Part shown: piece after piece, positions 11,521-21,537 of the stretch
Layout of the letters: the number at the start of each line of letters is the position of its first letter
How positions within the stretch are numbered: the stretch's first letter is position 1
NCBI GenBank assembly: GCA_964036665.1
Contig: OZ038527.1
Location: 24,513,901-24,577,900 of the forward strand
Length of the DNA: 64,000 bases
Direction: 5' to 3'
Origin: Gordius sp. MW1
Taxonomy: Eukaryota > Nematomorpha > Gordioida > Gordea > Gordiidae
Notes under the pieces: model-generated
Seen by the model: the letters and a program-made list of their open reading frames with translations, nothing else
Databases searched by the model: none
Told to the model about the DNA's origin: nothing
Program-made: the position numbers and the translations under genes

Positions 11521-11696
11521 GGTGGCCCGGCAACTCGCCGAAAACAATCTCGCCGAAAATTATGTCCCCCAGCTAAAAAAAGGTCCCCAAGTTTGTGATT
11601 GGTTGATGGGTTAGGGTTAATAAGCTTGGGGACCTTTTTTTAGCTGGGCGACATTATTTTTCGGCGAATTTGTTTTCGGCGAGTTGATAGGGCACC
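11521..11696. mobile_element. Mutator-like MITE with long terminal inverted repeats
   Basis: A 176-bp element whose two arms, about 65 bp each, are inverse complements (GGCAACTCGCCGAAAACAAT ... ATTTGTTTTCGGCGAGTT; CAGCTAAAAAAAGGTCCCC ... GGGGACCTTTTTTTAGCTG). It is flanked by perfect 9-bp AGGAATAAG duplicates (11512-11520, 11697-11705). Long arms and a 9-bp duplication point to the Mutator superfamily. The loop holds GGGTTAGGGTTAA. Confidence 0.75.
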
Positions 11697-11873
11697 AGGA
11701 ATAAGAACATAAGGTAAGTTTTACATTAAAGTGCACGTATTTTATTTTATGACAAAAATCATGATAAACAAATTATATTCCAAATAATTACCTTCCAGTT
11801 CTAACTAACTTTGCTATTAAATAGTTATTTATATCTAGTAAAGTATAAGTTCATGTATTTATTCATGGGCGTA

Positions 11874-12038
11874 GCCAGCTTTGGAATTAGAGGGAGGCAA
11901 TAATGATTTAAGGATGTTTAGGAGGGGCAAAATTAAAATTTTTTAAAATTTTAGTCATTATTTTAATGAATTTCAACAATTTTTTGGATTTAGAGGGGGG
12001 CAGCCGCCCCTCCCTGCCCCCCCTTGGCTACGCCCATG
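11874..12038. mobile_element. hAT MITE-A copy (perfect 8-bp duplication)
   Basis: Termini CATGGGCGTAGCCAGC and GGCTACGCCCATG, flanked by TATTTATT on both sides (11866-11873 and 12039-12046). It is inserted in element S copy 2. The interior has the usual G-rich arm, ATTTTAATGAATTTCAAC core and C-rich arm. Confidence 0.85.
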
Positions 12039-12650
12039 TATTTATTTTATATTGCACAATTGCCACATTTATAAGTAAATTCGAATGCACCTGCCAAGCC
12101 AATTACAGTTTATAATGTGAAAAGTAATGCATATGACCAAAGTATTCACATAATGTCTAAAAGTTTAAAAATTTAGGAGGTATACTATTAGTTAAAGCAT
12201 GAAAATTTCTAGACATGATTAACCCTATTAAGGTGTCATCGGAAACTCAATTATTTGAACTCGATAGGCAGGCATAAATGACGCCAGGATGCTCAAAAAA
12301 TATCGAGCCACTTTAGCTTAATTTATATAATTATTTAAACTGATTGACCACCAATTTAATATTACCACATCGTGGGATGAGAAACCTCGAAATTTAAGTA
12401 TGCTTTAGTCCATCAGAACTCATTCTAAGCCTAAGCCTAACATTTTGTAATATTTAATAATGCTATGGATACAAATATGTGAATTATTAAATTATTCACA
12501 TACCCTAAGGACCATCCATACTTAAGTAAATGATTGCCAAATTTAAATTTTTTGCAAAAATATTTCATATTTACTACACTTTTTATCAAATAAATCCTAT
12601 AATGCAAATTAAAATACAATAATTTTGTAAAATCGAATGATCAATAAAAA

Positions 12651-14600
12651 ACTCGGGCCTTCGGCCCTCGTGGGAAGGGGGAGGGGAGAAGGGGAGGGGA
12701 GAAGGGAAGGGGGGACGACTCATCTTTACTTCGTAAAAATGTATCATATTTGCTATGCAATTTATGGGCGAGAAAGGTGGGAAGGGGTGAGAATGCCTGG
12801 GGGGTATTAGCGCCTAATGATTAATTAATTATTTATACAAATTTTCCATTTATAGGCAAAATGTAATATAGGCAAGGGTTAGGGTTAGATTTAGTGTTTG
12901 CATCTAGTTGCGTATTACATTAGTTTTTACGGCCTTTAGTGATTATGGGTCAAACAAACATTATATTATAAAACATCACAATGTTAAGAATTTACAAAAT
13001 TGTTGGGAGAAATTTTTGTTGAAGGACAATTTTTAATTAAAAAAATCAAAAATTGGGCGAATGGTCATTTTTTCTCCATTGGTCAGTACCAATAGATACT
13101 CTATAAGTCAATGATAGCCAAAAAAACGGAAAAAAAAATTTGATGCTCACTTTGGCCAATGGTCATTTTTTTCCATCGGTCAGCAGCCAGCACACGGTAA
13201 AAATGGATATAAATTCATAAGAGTGAAAAAAACAAAACAAAAAAATTTCGAATCACATTTTGGCCAATGGTCATTTTATTCCATTGGTCAGCAGCCAGGA
13301 CACGGTAAAAGTGGATATAAATTCATAATAGTCAAAAAAAACGAAAAAAAAATTTTCGAATCACATTTTGGCCAATGGTCATTTTATTCCATTGGTCAGC
13401 AGCCAGCGGACGGCCAAAAAGTCTTAATAGCAATGGTAGGAACAGGAACAATCATAATAGTCAAAAAAAACGAAAAAAATAATTTCGATTCACGTTTGGC
13501 CAATGGTCATTTTTTCCATCGGTCAGGAGCCAGCGGACGGCCAAAAAGTCATAATAGCAATGGCAGTAACAGGAATAATCATAATAGTCAAAAATAAACG
13601 AAAAAATAAACTCGGATTCACATTTTGGCCAATAGTCATTTTTTTCATTGGTCAGCAGCCAGCGGACGGCCAAAAAGTCTTATTATCAATGATAGTAATA
13701 AGAAAAAATCGTAATAGTCAAAACTAAAACGAAAAAAAAACTTGGAATCACATTTTGACCAATGGTCATTTTTTCCATCGGTCAGCAGCCAGCGGACGGC
13801 CAAAAAGTCATAATAGCAATGGTAGTAACAGGAACAATCATAATAATAAAAAAAAACGAAAAAATAAATTTGGATTCACATTGTGGCCAATGGTCATTTT
13901 TTTCATTTGTCAGCAGCCAGCAGACGGCCAAAAAGTCATAATAGCAATGGTAGTAACAGGAACAATCATAATAGTCAAAAAAAACGAAAAAATAAACTTG
14001 GATTCACATTTTGGCCAATGGTCATTTTTTCTTTGGTCAGCAGCCAGTGGACGTCCGAAAAGTCGTATTAGCAATGGTAGTAACAGGAACAATCATAATA
14101 GTCAAAAAAAAAGAAAAAAGAAACTTGGATTCACATTTTGGCCAATGGTCATTTTTTTCATTGGTCAGCAGCCAGCAGACGGCCAAAAAGTCTTATTATT
14201 AATGGTAGTAACAAGAACAATCATAAGAGTCTAAAAAAACTCCGAGATTCTAACCCAAACCCTTGTAGTGGAGGGCATAGGGTAATTATAGCAATTAATA
14301 TCAATGTTACTCAATTCAAAAACGAATAGATATACTTATGCATTAATTTAACGTAGCAATTAAAACCCGACCCCGCCCGAAAGCGAGGGAGATAGAGATG
14401 AGGGGTGGGGCACCTCTTATGCATTAATTTAAAAAATAACACAGCGAGGGAGATAGAGATGAGGGGTGGGGCACCTCTTTCTCATGCATTAATTTAAAAA
14501 ATCGATAACCTAATATACCCAATGCAAATAGATAGGGATGGACGGACGGACGGACGGACCGACAACCAAAAAACGAGCCCATAAATTGCATAGCAATTAA
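12651..14600 (+). mobile_element. Minisatellite-bearing element 'TR', copy A
   Basis: About 1.95 kb inserted in element S copy 2. It starts with ACTCGGGCCTTCGGCCCTCG, a GGGCC-TTC-GGCCC hairpin, followed by a GGGGAGAAGGGG purine tract. An internal TTGCTATGCAATTTATGGGC (12747-12766) is inverse to the right end (GCCCATAAATTGCATAGCAA, 14577-14597), which itself folds as ATTGC-ATA-GCAAT. The centre is the 13054-14229 minisatellite. A GGTTTGGGTT/AGAATCTCGG tRNA B-box-like relic lies near 14240-14265 on the minus strand. No protein is encoded. The superfamily is unknown to me. Copies B, C and D are at 16106-23271, 53517-54780 and 56400-57264. Confidence 0.7.
13054..14229. repeat. Minisatellite of about ten 100-133-bp units with CCAAT palindromes
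   Basis: Units begin at about 13054, 13154, 13260, 13367, 13494, 13627, 13753, 13883, 14011 and 14138. The first few are about 106 bp (GACACGGTAAAAGTGGATAT type) and the rest about 127 bp (GACGGCCAAAAAGTCATAAT type). Each holds GCCAATGGTCAT, a T run, then CCATTGGTCAG, so CCAATGG and its inverse form a short palindrome. Open frames crossing the array arise because the units have few stop codons and 127 is not a multiple of three. They are not genes. Confidence 0.85.
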
Positions 14601-14669
14601 AAGCCGAGATCTCGCCGAATCTCGTATCGTCTCGTTTCGACTTCAATTTTCTTTGTTTTTTCGCATCAC

Positions 14670-15762
14670 GAGAATAAAAATCATTTTGCCCCTCCCTAAA
14701 TCATTTTTGCCCCCCTCTAATCCCAAATCTGGCTATGCCTATGCAAATTATATTTAAAATAATTATTTCGTTTTCGCTTTTACCCTAACCCCTTTTTATG
14801 CGCCTAAAACTACAATTATGTAAAAAAAATTAAAAACTATGCAATTTTTTAAAAATATATTAAATAATTCCAAAAATCTTTTTTCAATCCACTAAGTAAA
14901 GAATTTTTGATGCAAAATTTGATTATTTAATCGTTTCAAGATAACTCCAAGATTTTTCTGACTTTTATCACTTAATAAATTTAATAATTCGATTTTCAAT
15001 TCAAAGTATATTAAAAACTTGCGAGGGCTTAAAATAAATCATTTTTTCGGACGGGCAAAACAAAATAAAAGCACCAGGCTCGGGCCGAGCTGAATCCAAT
15101 GAAAAGCAATTAGAAAGGCTCTCTCTACATTTGCTTAAGCAGGTTTTATTAAAAATATTAAAACTTATTTAAATGGCAACCTAGACGCTATCAAATTGCA
15201 AAGGTAAAACACCTTAAAATAATTTTATATAAAAAATTTATAGTAATAAATTTATTAGGGAGATTATTATTATACTTTCTTTTATTACATAGATAGACTA
15301 GATAGACTGCTCATCAACTTGAGATTGAAGTAATTTTGGTTAATTGAAGTGCTTTTAAAACGTTATGAAATTTTTTTAAAACTATTTATACTTAAACAAC
15401 ATTTTCAAATAGAAATCATTTACACCTTTTGTAAAAGTAAAAACATAAAAATACTGTGATGATGTGATGCTAACGAAATTTAGTGCCATCTGCATATTAT
15501 TAAATAATCATTATTAACATTCGATTTTATTTATTAATCAATGCGGAAGATCAATTTATTTTGTCTGTCTGAACAATGAGGAGATACAATGCAAAAAAAT
15601 TTAGATAAACAGACCACTAGGTCAACCAAACAAAACCCATCCGTTTTTACGACACTATAACATGCCCACACATTAAACACAAAATATAATGCAATCAGAA
15701 CAATTTTAATAATATACTCAAATAATGCTAATTTGGGTCAAGATGTCACATTTTAATATACA
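14670..15762. other. Intergenic with fragments of two MITE families
   Basis: After the right half of MITE-A (to 14743), AT-rich unique sequence follows. At 15290-15330 there is a left-end fragment of the CATAGACTAGATAGACTG MITE family. At about 15600-15655 there is a right-end fragment of the TTGTAAAAACGG family (CAAACAAAACCCATCCGTTT). I see no gene. Confidence 0.45.
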
Positions 15763-16397
15763 CATAGACTAGATACCCTTTTTTCCACCATTTTGAAAGG
15801 CACATTGTAAAGTGGTGATCATATAGAAATTCGTAAATTTCGCAAATTAAATAATCTTAAAAAGGTAAATAAAAAAATATTGAATTGGGTAGATATCAAA
15901 AACAGCATTTTAAAATAAATGTCATTTAAAAAATACATAAAAATTAAATATGTAAGAAATGCGATTAAAGTTTGTTTAATAATATAGCGCCATCAATATT
16001 AATCGCTATTTTGTATAATATTAATTTATTGACGTTCGTTTTAATTTATAAACTAGTGAGGAAGGTAAATTGACTGTTATAGGGCAAAATTACATGGTTA
16101 TAAACAACTCGGGCCTTCGGCCCTCGTGGGAAGGGGGAGAAGGGGAGGGGAGAAGTATGTATGTATGTATTTTTTGCCCCGAAGACGCCCAAGAGCTTAG
16201 TAAGTGCAATCTAAGGTTGAGCCCCTTCTCACGCCAAATGGCGCATAAGGCCACGTTATTGCTAACGTGTGATTTTATTCCTGTAACAAATGTATGTATT
16301 AAGCAGTGTAAATATGCATGATAATAAGTTAATGTACCTTAGGTGTGGGTTATGGTTAATAATTAGTCATTAGATTATGGGTAGTAAAAAAGTCATA

Positions 16398-19277
16398 TTA
16401 GTGGAGGCGAGAAATATGGGTTTCCGAGAAATTTTTCCATGATTTTCTATCATTCATGATAGCTTGTAACGAGGTCCAATCTTTACCGAGGGTTTGCATG
16501 TCGCGGAATACTTTGTACAGCCAACTATTATTGCACGCGCGACCCCTTAATAGAGGAGGACGCCAAAACAGGGAAGATAAACAATAATTAGTTCCTTTTC
16601 TTCTTACCTGATGGGCTAAGAAGCCCCATTTTCTGGTTGAAATTATATTCTTTATCGGAGGAATTTTGCACCGAACCCACAAATCTTCGTTTGATATTAT
16701 GTTAGGGTAGAAAATTCTACAAACTATCCGCAGCATTTTATTCACGTTGACTTGAAGTTTTCTTAGAGTAGGTGCTCTTAAAGACCAGGATTCACAACCG
16801 TATAACAGAACTGGTAGGATCATTACTTTGAAAATCCTAAGTCGTGTAGGGAGCGTCAAGTGGCGGGATCTCCATATGGCGGAGCAAGAGTGGAATTTAA
16901 CCAGGGTACGTTGTAATTTTGACTCCACATCTACTCCGGCGTAGATGTCTGTTGTGAGGTCTACTCCTAGGTATCGAACTTTGTGGGACACATTAATAGG
17001 GTTGTTATTGATCAGTATCCTGTCCTCTGAGACAACGTTTAGTGTTATCATTGCACATTTGTCGGCATTTATATATAGTCCAGCTTGTTTTGCCTGATCG
17101 GAGAATCTGTCCACCATAGATTGGGCCTTCTTTGTAGAGGTCGCCACCAGACATAAGTCGTCGGCAAAGATGAGTGAGGATAGCATAGTTCCGTTTAACG
17201 TAATGCCATCGGAGGCAAATATTGACCTTTTCATTATCAGATCCATCACTATAATAAAGAGAAGGGGAGACAATGGGCAGCCTTGTCTGACTCCTGTCGT
17301 CACGAGAATTGGGTCTGATAGATAATGAAGGTGAGAGACAACTACCTTCATGTCTGCGTATATAATAAAAATGATTCTGATTATCTTCTTTGGTATTCCC
17401 AATAGGCATAGGGACTCCCATATATATAGGTGCTGTACAGAGTCGAAAGCTTTGGCTAAGTCCAAGAATACAAGGACAAGAGGGGTTTTGCTAGTACTGG
17501 AGATATCCATTATATTTCTTAGAGTGATAATATGTTCCGTGGTTGTGCGGCACCTCCTGAACCCCGCTTGATTGTGTCTAAGTATATCGTCTATCTGGTT
17601 GTAGAGTCTATTGTATAATACTTTGATAAAGAGCTTTGATTCAAGGTTTATGATTGTCACTCCCCGATAGTTGTTTGGATCAGAAGGGTCTCCTTTCTTG
17701 AATAGTTTATTAAGGCGGCTTAACGACCAGGAGTTTGGTAATTCCTCATTATCCCAGACTTTGTAAAAAAGGTGGTATAGAAGTTTTCCGGATAGGTCCG
17801 AGTCCGCTTTAAGTGCTTCAGCAGTCATCCCCAACGGATCTGCTGCCTTATGTGATTTAAGAGTTTTGATCACTCTAACAATCTCGGAGATGGATGGTGG
17901 GAGTGTGTCAATCGGGAGCGGCGGAGGTCCTTTGAAGTTCTTAATAAATTCTTTATAGATGTCCAGTACAGGAACGGGCGAATGGGGGGATAGGATAGAA
18001 CGGAAGTGGGCTTCCCAAGCTTTTGTCTGGTTTATTGAGTCGTTAGAGCTGTTGTCTGTTTTTATGTTATAATGGGTGCGCTTAGCTAATGTATTGTATT
18101 TAAGGCTATCAATAATTGTAAAGAGGCGATGGCTATTGTTCGAACGTGCAGCTGATTCTGCCTCACTTGCTTTAGAATTGATGAAAGTTATTTTGTCTTG
18201 TCGTATACTTGATTTGATACGCTTGCTAAGGGCAGACAAGCATGAGTGTTTGAACGGAAGATCCTTTTTGCAATGAAATATATTCGTCCTTGTCTTCAAC
18301 AGGTCTAGTGTCTTTTGGGAAAACCATGTTTTCGTCTTGATGCGGTTTTTTTGCTTTGGTGGGTTCGCAAATATCTTTGATAACTCAATGCTGTGTTCGT
18401 TGACTGAGAGCTTTGGGAAAACAGTGTCTTTAACTTTAAGGAGAAGATTATCTTTAAACTCCAGATTGCCTGTTATGCCTTGAGGTCTTATTATTGGGTT
18501 TCTGTTTGTACAGGGTACATGTAGAGTGGCTGATTTTATTATTAGTTCTGCGGTAATCACATGGTGATCAGCATTCACTGTAACGGGATCGTGAATTACT
18601 TTGAAGTTCTTGACGGTCTTAAAATGGCGTGACCTACAGAGCATGTGGTCAATTTGACTTGGTCGGGAGGTATTTGTACCACGGAAGGTAGCTAGCTGGT
18701 CGTTGGAAAGTTGAGAAAAGGTGGAAGCAATTCGCCACCTATATTCTTTACACCATTTTTTCAAGAAAATTCCATTCCTATTGTTGGAGCCCAACGTGTT
18801 TTGGCCGATTATGTTGGTGTCATCCCGGTCCGTAAGGGCAACAGAGGCATTGAGGTCTCCTATTATTATTGGGACTGCCCTAGAAGTCAGATTTTTTGTT
18901 GCTTTTACAATAACTTTGAAAAATTCTTTAAGGATCTGTAGTTTGTATGATGCAGTTGGTGCATAAACATTTATAATTAACACTGTGCGAGCACCCACTT
19001 TTAGGTTTAGTATTATAATTCTATCGTTGACTCGGTTTAGGCTCAAAACAGTGAGACGCCTATTTACCAGTGTGGAAACTCCTGAAGCTGGGTTGTCGGT
19101 AACCCCGGAGTGATAAAGTGTATAGTCGGGATATGTATCCGTTCTTGAGGAAGGAATTCGTGTTTGTTGTAGACATAGCACGTCTAGTTTATGTTTACGG
19201 GCAAACATGAGCATTAGTTGCTGGTTACCTTGTATCATTAGTGAGTTGATGTTTATTGATCCAATGTTTAATTTCAT
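16398..19277 (-). CDS. RTE-like endonuclease/reverse transcriptase, intact 959 aa
   Basis: Residues 1-245 are an APE-type endonuclease: SININSL (7-13), NVYAPT, GDLNAS, SQIDHML and the terminal ADHHVI. Residues about 470-760 are a reverse transcriptase: NNYRGVTIIN, LDLAKAFDSV (motif A Asp), GVRQGCPLSP, FADDLCL (motif C double Asp) and LGVDL. A C-terminal LLYGCESWSL block is typical of RTE and related clades. The enzyme would nick the target and copy its own RNA there (target-primed reverse transcription). The frame has no stops, so the copy is young. Residue 38, in LCLQQTR, is Gln where the family has the metal-binding catalytic Glu. The start is the first Met before the endonuclease fold. Clade placement is by motif only. 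Confidence 0.92.
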   Translation of the reverse strand: MKLNIGSININSLMIQGNQQLMLMFARKHKLDVLCLQQTRIPSSRTDTYPDYTLYHSGVTDNPASGVSTLVNRRLTVLSLNRVNDRIIILNLKVGARTVLIINVYAPTASYKLQILKEFFKVIVKATKNLTSRAVPIIIGDLNASVALTDRDDTNIIGQNTLGSNNRNGIFLKKWCKEYRWRIASTFSQLSNDQLATFRGTNTSRPSQIDHMLCRSRHFKTVKNFKVIHDPVTVNADHHVITAELIIKSATLHVPCTNRNPIIRPQGITGNLEFKDNLLLKVKDTVFPKLSVNEHSIELSKIFANPPKQKNRIKTKTWFSQKTLDLLKTRTNIFHCKKDLPFKHSCLSALSKRIKSSIRQDKITFINSKASEAESAARSNNSHRLFTIIDSLKYNTLAKRTHYNIKTDNSSNDSINQTKAWEAHFRSILSPHSPVPVLDIYKEFIKNFKGPPPLPIDTLPPSISEIVRVIKTLKSHKAADPLGMTAEALKADSDLSGKLLYHLFYKVWDNEELPNSWSLSRLNKLFKKGDPSDPNNYRGVTIINLESKLFIKVLYNRLYNQIDDILRHNQAGFRRCRTTTEHIITLRNIMDISSTSKTPLVLVFLDLAKAFDSVQHLYIWESLCLLGIPKKIIRIIFIIYADMKVVVSHLHYLSDPILVTTGVRQGCPLSPLLFIIVMDLIMKRSIFASDGITLNGTMLSSLIFADDLCLVATSTKKAQSMVDRFSDQAKQAGLYINADKCAMITLNVVSEDRILINNNPINVSHKVRYLGVDLTTDIYAGVDVESKLQRTLVKFHSCSAIWRSRHLTLPTRLRIFKVMILPVLLYGCESWSLRAPTLRKLQVNVNKMLRIVCRIFYPNIISNEDLWVRCKIPPIKNIISTRKWGFLAHQVRRKGTNYCLSSLFWRPPLLRGRACNNSWLYKVFRDMQTLGKDWTSLQAIMNDRKSWKNFSETHISRLH

Positions 19278-21139
19278 ATTTCTTTATCTGATGGGGTACG
19301 CAGGTAGCAAGGCAGGTATATAGAAAGACTCGGTTCTAGTTTGAGGGTATAAATTCTTTGTAAGCCGTGGTGACAGTATTGCGTTTGCTGTTTGAGATTT
19401 TGTCAGAACAAGGGGAACTTAAAGATATCTTTATGCGTCGATGTCATATAAGACTGCTAAATGGTGATTATTCTTTACGGTTTTTAAATTTGGCGTTATG
19501 GAATTTTCCGTTGATTTAAAAAGTGGATAGAATTAGACTTAATCTTGGATTTTTTGTTTTTTTTAGTGATTGTTTGTATTTTGTCCAGGATATTCTTATG
19601 AATGCTCTTCGGGGGAGGGATTTAGTATTTGTTTAACTATGAATAATGAAAATTAGAGATCTAGTATCGAAGTCAAAAAGCGCGCGCGTGCTATTTATCC
19701 TTTTATCGATGCTTATAAGAATGGAAATATAAGCTAAAATATTGTAATATACGAGTAAAAGCCGACGAAATTTCCTAACTTAGGGGAAAAGCAGACGATA
19801 TGTAATATACGAGTTAGTAACCTAAAGGTGTAAAAGCAGACGAAATTTCCTAACTTAGGGAAAAAGCAGACGAAATCTCCTAACTTAAAGGGTAGTGGAT
19901 CTTTTAATTAAAAGCAGACGATTTTATCCTAGAGTTCAACAACTAAGTCGTCTGCGATTTATGGAAAGTGTTATTGACCCTGACCCTAAAGGAGAGTTTT
20001 AATTAGAGGCAGACGATTTTTATCCGGGAGTTTAACAACCAAGGGGTCTACGATTTATTGAAAGCTGCGGGTGCAGATTTGAACTCTTGCTATCATACAT
20101 GCATTATAAGAAATATATTAAGAGTAAGTTTTGGCAAACGTACAACAAACTATACCAAGTTCCCCTGACTTATAAAGGATCATAGTTAAACTGATATATT
20201 AGTTTAAGTTTATAATTATATATGCATTATAAGAAATATGGTAAGATAGGTAAGTTTCAGCAAAACATATAAACAAACTATACCAAGTTTCCTTGTCTTA
20301 AAAAATGATAGTTAAACTATTATCCTAATTTAAGTTAATGAGGCACAAAAATTTATCATTATTAACTATCAATAAATTTATTTAAAAAAAAAATTATTAA
20401 TATTGTAGTTGAAATATTATTGTCTTATTTGTCATGGTTTTTGATTGTCCAGGAATTAGCTGTTTTTATGATCCCTTTTTTGCCATCCCAGGCTAAATCC
20501 TCTTTTAAAGTTGTCTTTTAAATATTATGATGAATCCGGGTCCGGCAAACCACACAAATAGTAGAAATAATATGTTCCAGAGAGTAAAGTTTAGAGAATA
20601 AGATTCAGAATTTTCAAAGATCCATCCAAATTGTTTGAGGATAGGAAAGTAATAATAAAAATTTGTTGATATGATAATTAAACTCCAATTAGGAATAGCA
20701 AAAAGGCTCTGATCCTGAATAAAGGTATCCTTCCAAGCGGGTAAGATTGAGAGTCTTTTCCATTCAATTATTTTTAGGCCAATTCATTTTACACGACTAC
20801 TTCGTTTTTCTATCCATTTTTTTAAAACTAAAACTAATGTGCCAAAAGTATAACTCAGAATATTGATTGTTCATTTTAAAATGATAGTAAGAAATATTTG
20901 TGTGTAAATGTATTTTTGTCCTGATGAAACTGAGTATCATATCCATTGGTCATTGCAAATTTTCTAATACTCGCATATGAATCCAGTGGAACGGTTCGAA
21001 TCTCTCCCTCATAAATTATCCCAGCCATTATAATCGGTCTCAGCGCTTGTATACAATTGTATATGGCCTGGGTCAGAATATGGTAAATCCATAAGCACGG
21101 TGTAAAAAATCAAAATTTGTCGTATATCGTATGTATATC
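19278..21139 (-). repeat. 5' region of the RTE with two sets of internal repeats
   Basis: At 19755-20060 an AAGCAGACGA motif recurs about six times, often followed by AATTTCCTAACTTA. At 20093-20215 and 20221-20335 a unit of about 125 bp is duplicated in tandem (ATGCATTATAAGAAATAT ... AACTATACCAAGTT). A GGTTCGAATC B-box-like word lies near 20993. Repeated 5' units act as promoters in several non-LTR elements, which is only a possibility here. Confidence 0.6.
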
Positions 21140-21537
21140 GGGAGGGGAGAAGTGAAGGGGGGAAGGGAAGGGGGGAAGGGAAGGGGGGACGACTCATCTT
21201 TACTTCGTATAAATGTATCATATTTGCTATGCAATTTATGGGCGAGAAAGGTGGGAAGGGGCGAGAATGCCTATAGGGGGGTATTAAATGCCTAATGATT
21301 AATTAATTATTTATACAAATTTTCCATTTATAGGCAAAATGTAATATAGGCAAGGGTTAGGGTTAGATTTAGTGTTTGCATCTAGTTGCGTATTACATTA
21401 GTTTTTACGGCCTTTAGTGATTATGGGTCTAACAAACATTATATTATAAAACATCACAATGTTGAGAATTCGCAGAATTGTTGGGAGAAATTTTTGTTGA
21501 ATTTGAACAATTTTTAATTAAAAAAATCAAAAATTTG

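Larger units (their letters stand above)
8097..14669. mobile_element. hAT-like element 'S' copy 2, heavily interrupted
   Basis: Fragments homologous to copy 1 occur at about 8190-8430, 8866-8882, 10003-10027, 11277-11520, 11697-11873, 12039-12650 and 14601-14669. The last piece holds GCCGAGATCTCGCCGAATCT and the TCTCG-type right end. The pieces are separated by a GC-rich palindromic repeat, a BED-finger hAT, a gypsy-type LTR element, a Mutator-like MITE, a MITE-A and the minisatellite element. I do not see its left terminal repeat, so it may be joined to copy 1 after a deletion. Confidence 0.55.
6466..14743. mobile_element. Split MITE-A (hAT type) that hosts the first nested-transposon tower
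   Basis: The left half (6466-6568) starts ATGGGCGTAACCAG and continues with the G-rich then AT-rich sequence typical of MITE-A. The right half (about 14670-14743) carries the other arm and ends CTGGCTATGCCTATG. The flanking octamers TAAATTCT (6458-6465) and CAAATTAT (14744-14751) match at 6 of 8 positions. Together the halves make one normal MITE-A interrupted by about 8.1 kb of younger insertions. This reading is an inference from the matching halves and flanks. Confidence 0.65.
16156..21139 (-). mobile_element. Complete-looking RTE-like non-LTR retrotransposon
   Basis: About 4.98 kb inserted in the purine tract of TR copy B, flanked by 13-bp duplicates GGGAGGGGAGAAG (16143-16155 and 21140-21152). 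The duplicate lies in a repetitive purine tract, so it is suggestive only. Read on the minus strand it has a 5' region of about 1.86 kb (21139-19278), one 959-codon ORF, and a 3' UTR of about 240 nt ending in a CATA microsatellite, a tail type common in RTE elements. The 5' region is long for this clade and holds internal repeats. Confidence 0.8.

Noticed and set aside
13054..14229. Regular direct repeats that could be mistaken for a CRISPR array
   Set aside because: The units are 106-133 bp, contiguous with no unique spacers, and lie in a eukaryotic transposable element.
13223..14329. Several open frames of 60-159 residues with repeating 'HFGQWSFF..QQPADGQK' text, looking like a repetitive protein
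   Set aside because: They read through a 127-bp minisatellite in all frames on both strands; the frame shifts from unit to unit because 127 is not a multiple of three. The same happens at 21856-23025.
17005..18966. Frames on both strands inside the RTE ORF
   Set aside because: Shadows of the 959-codon reverse transcriptase frame.
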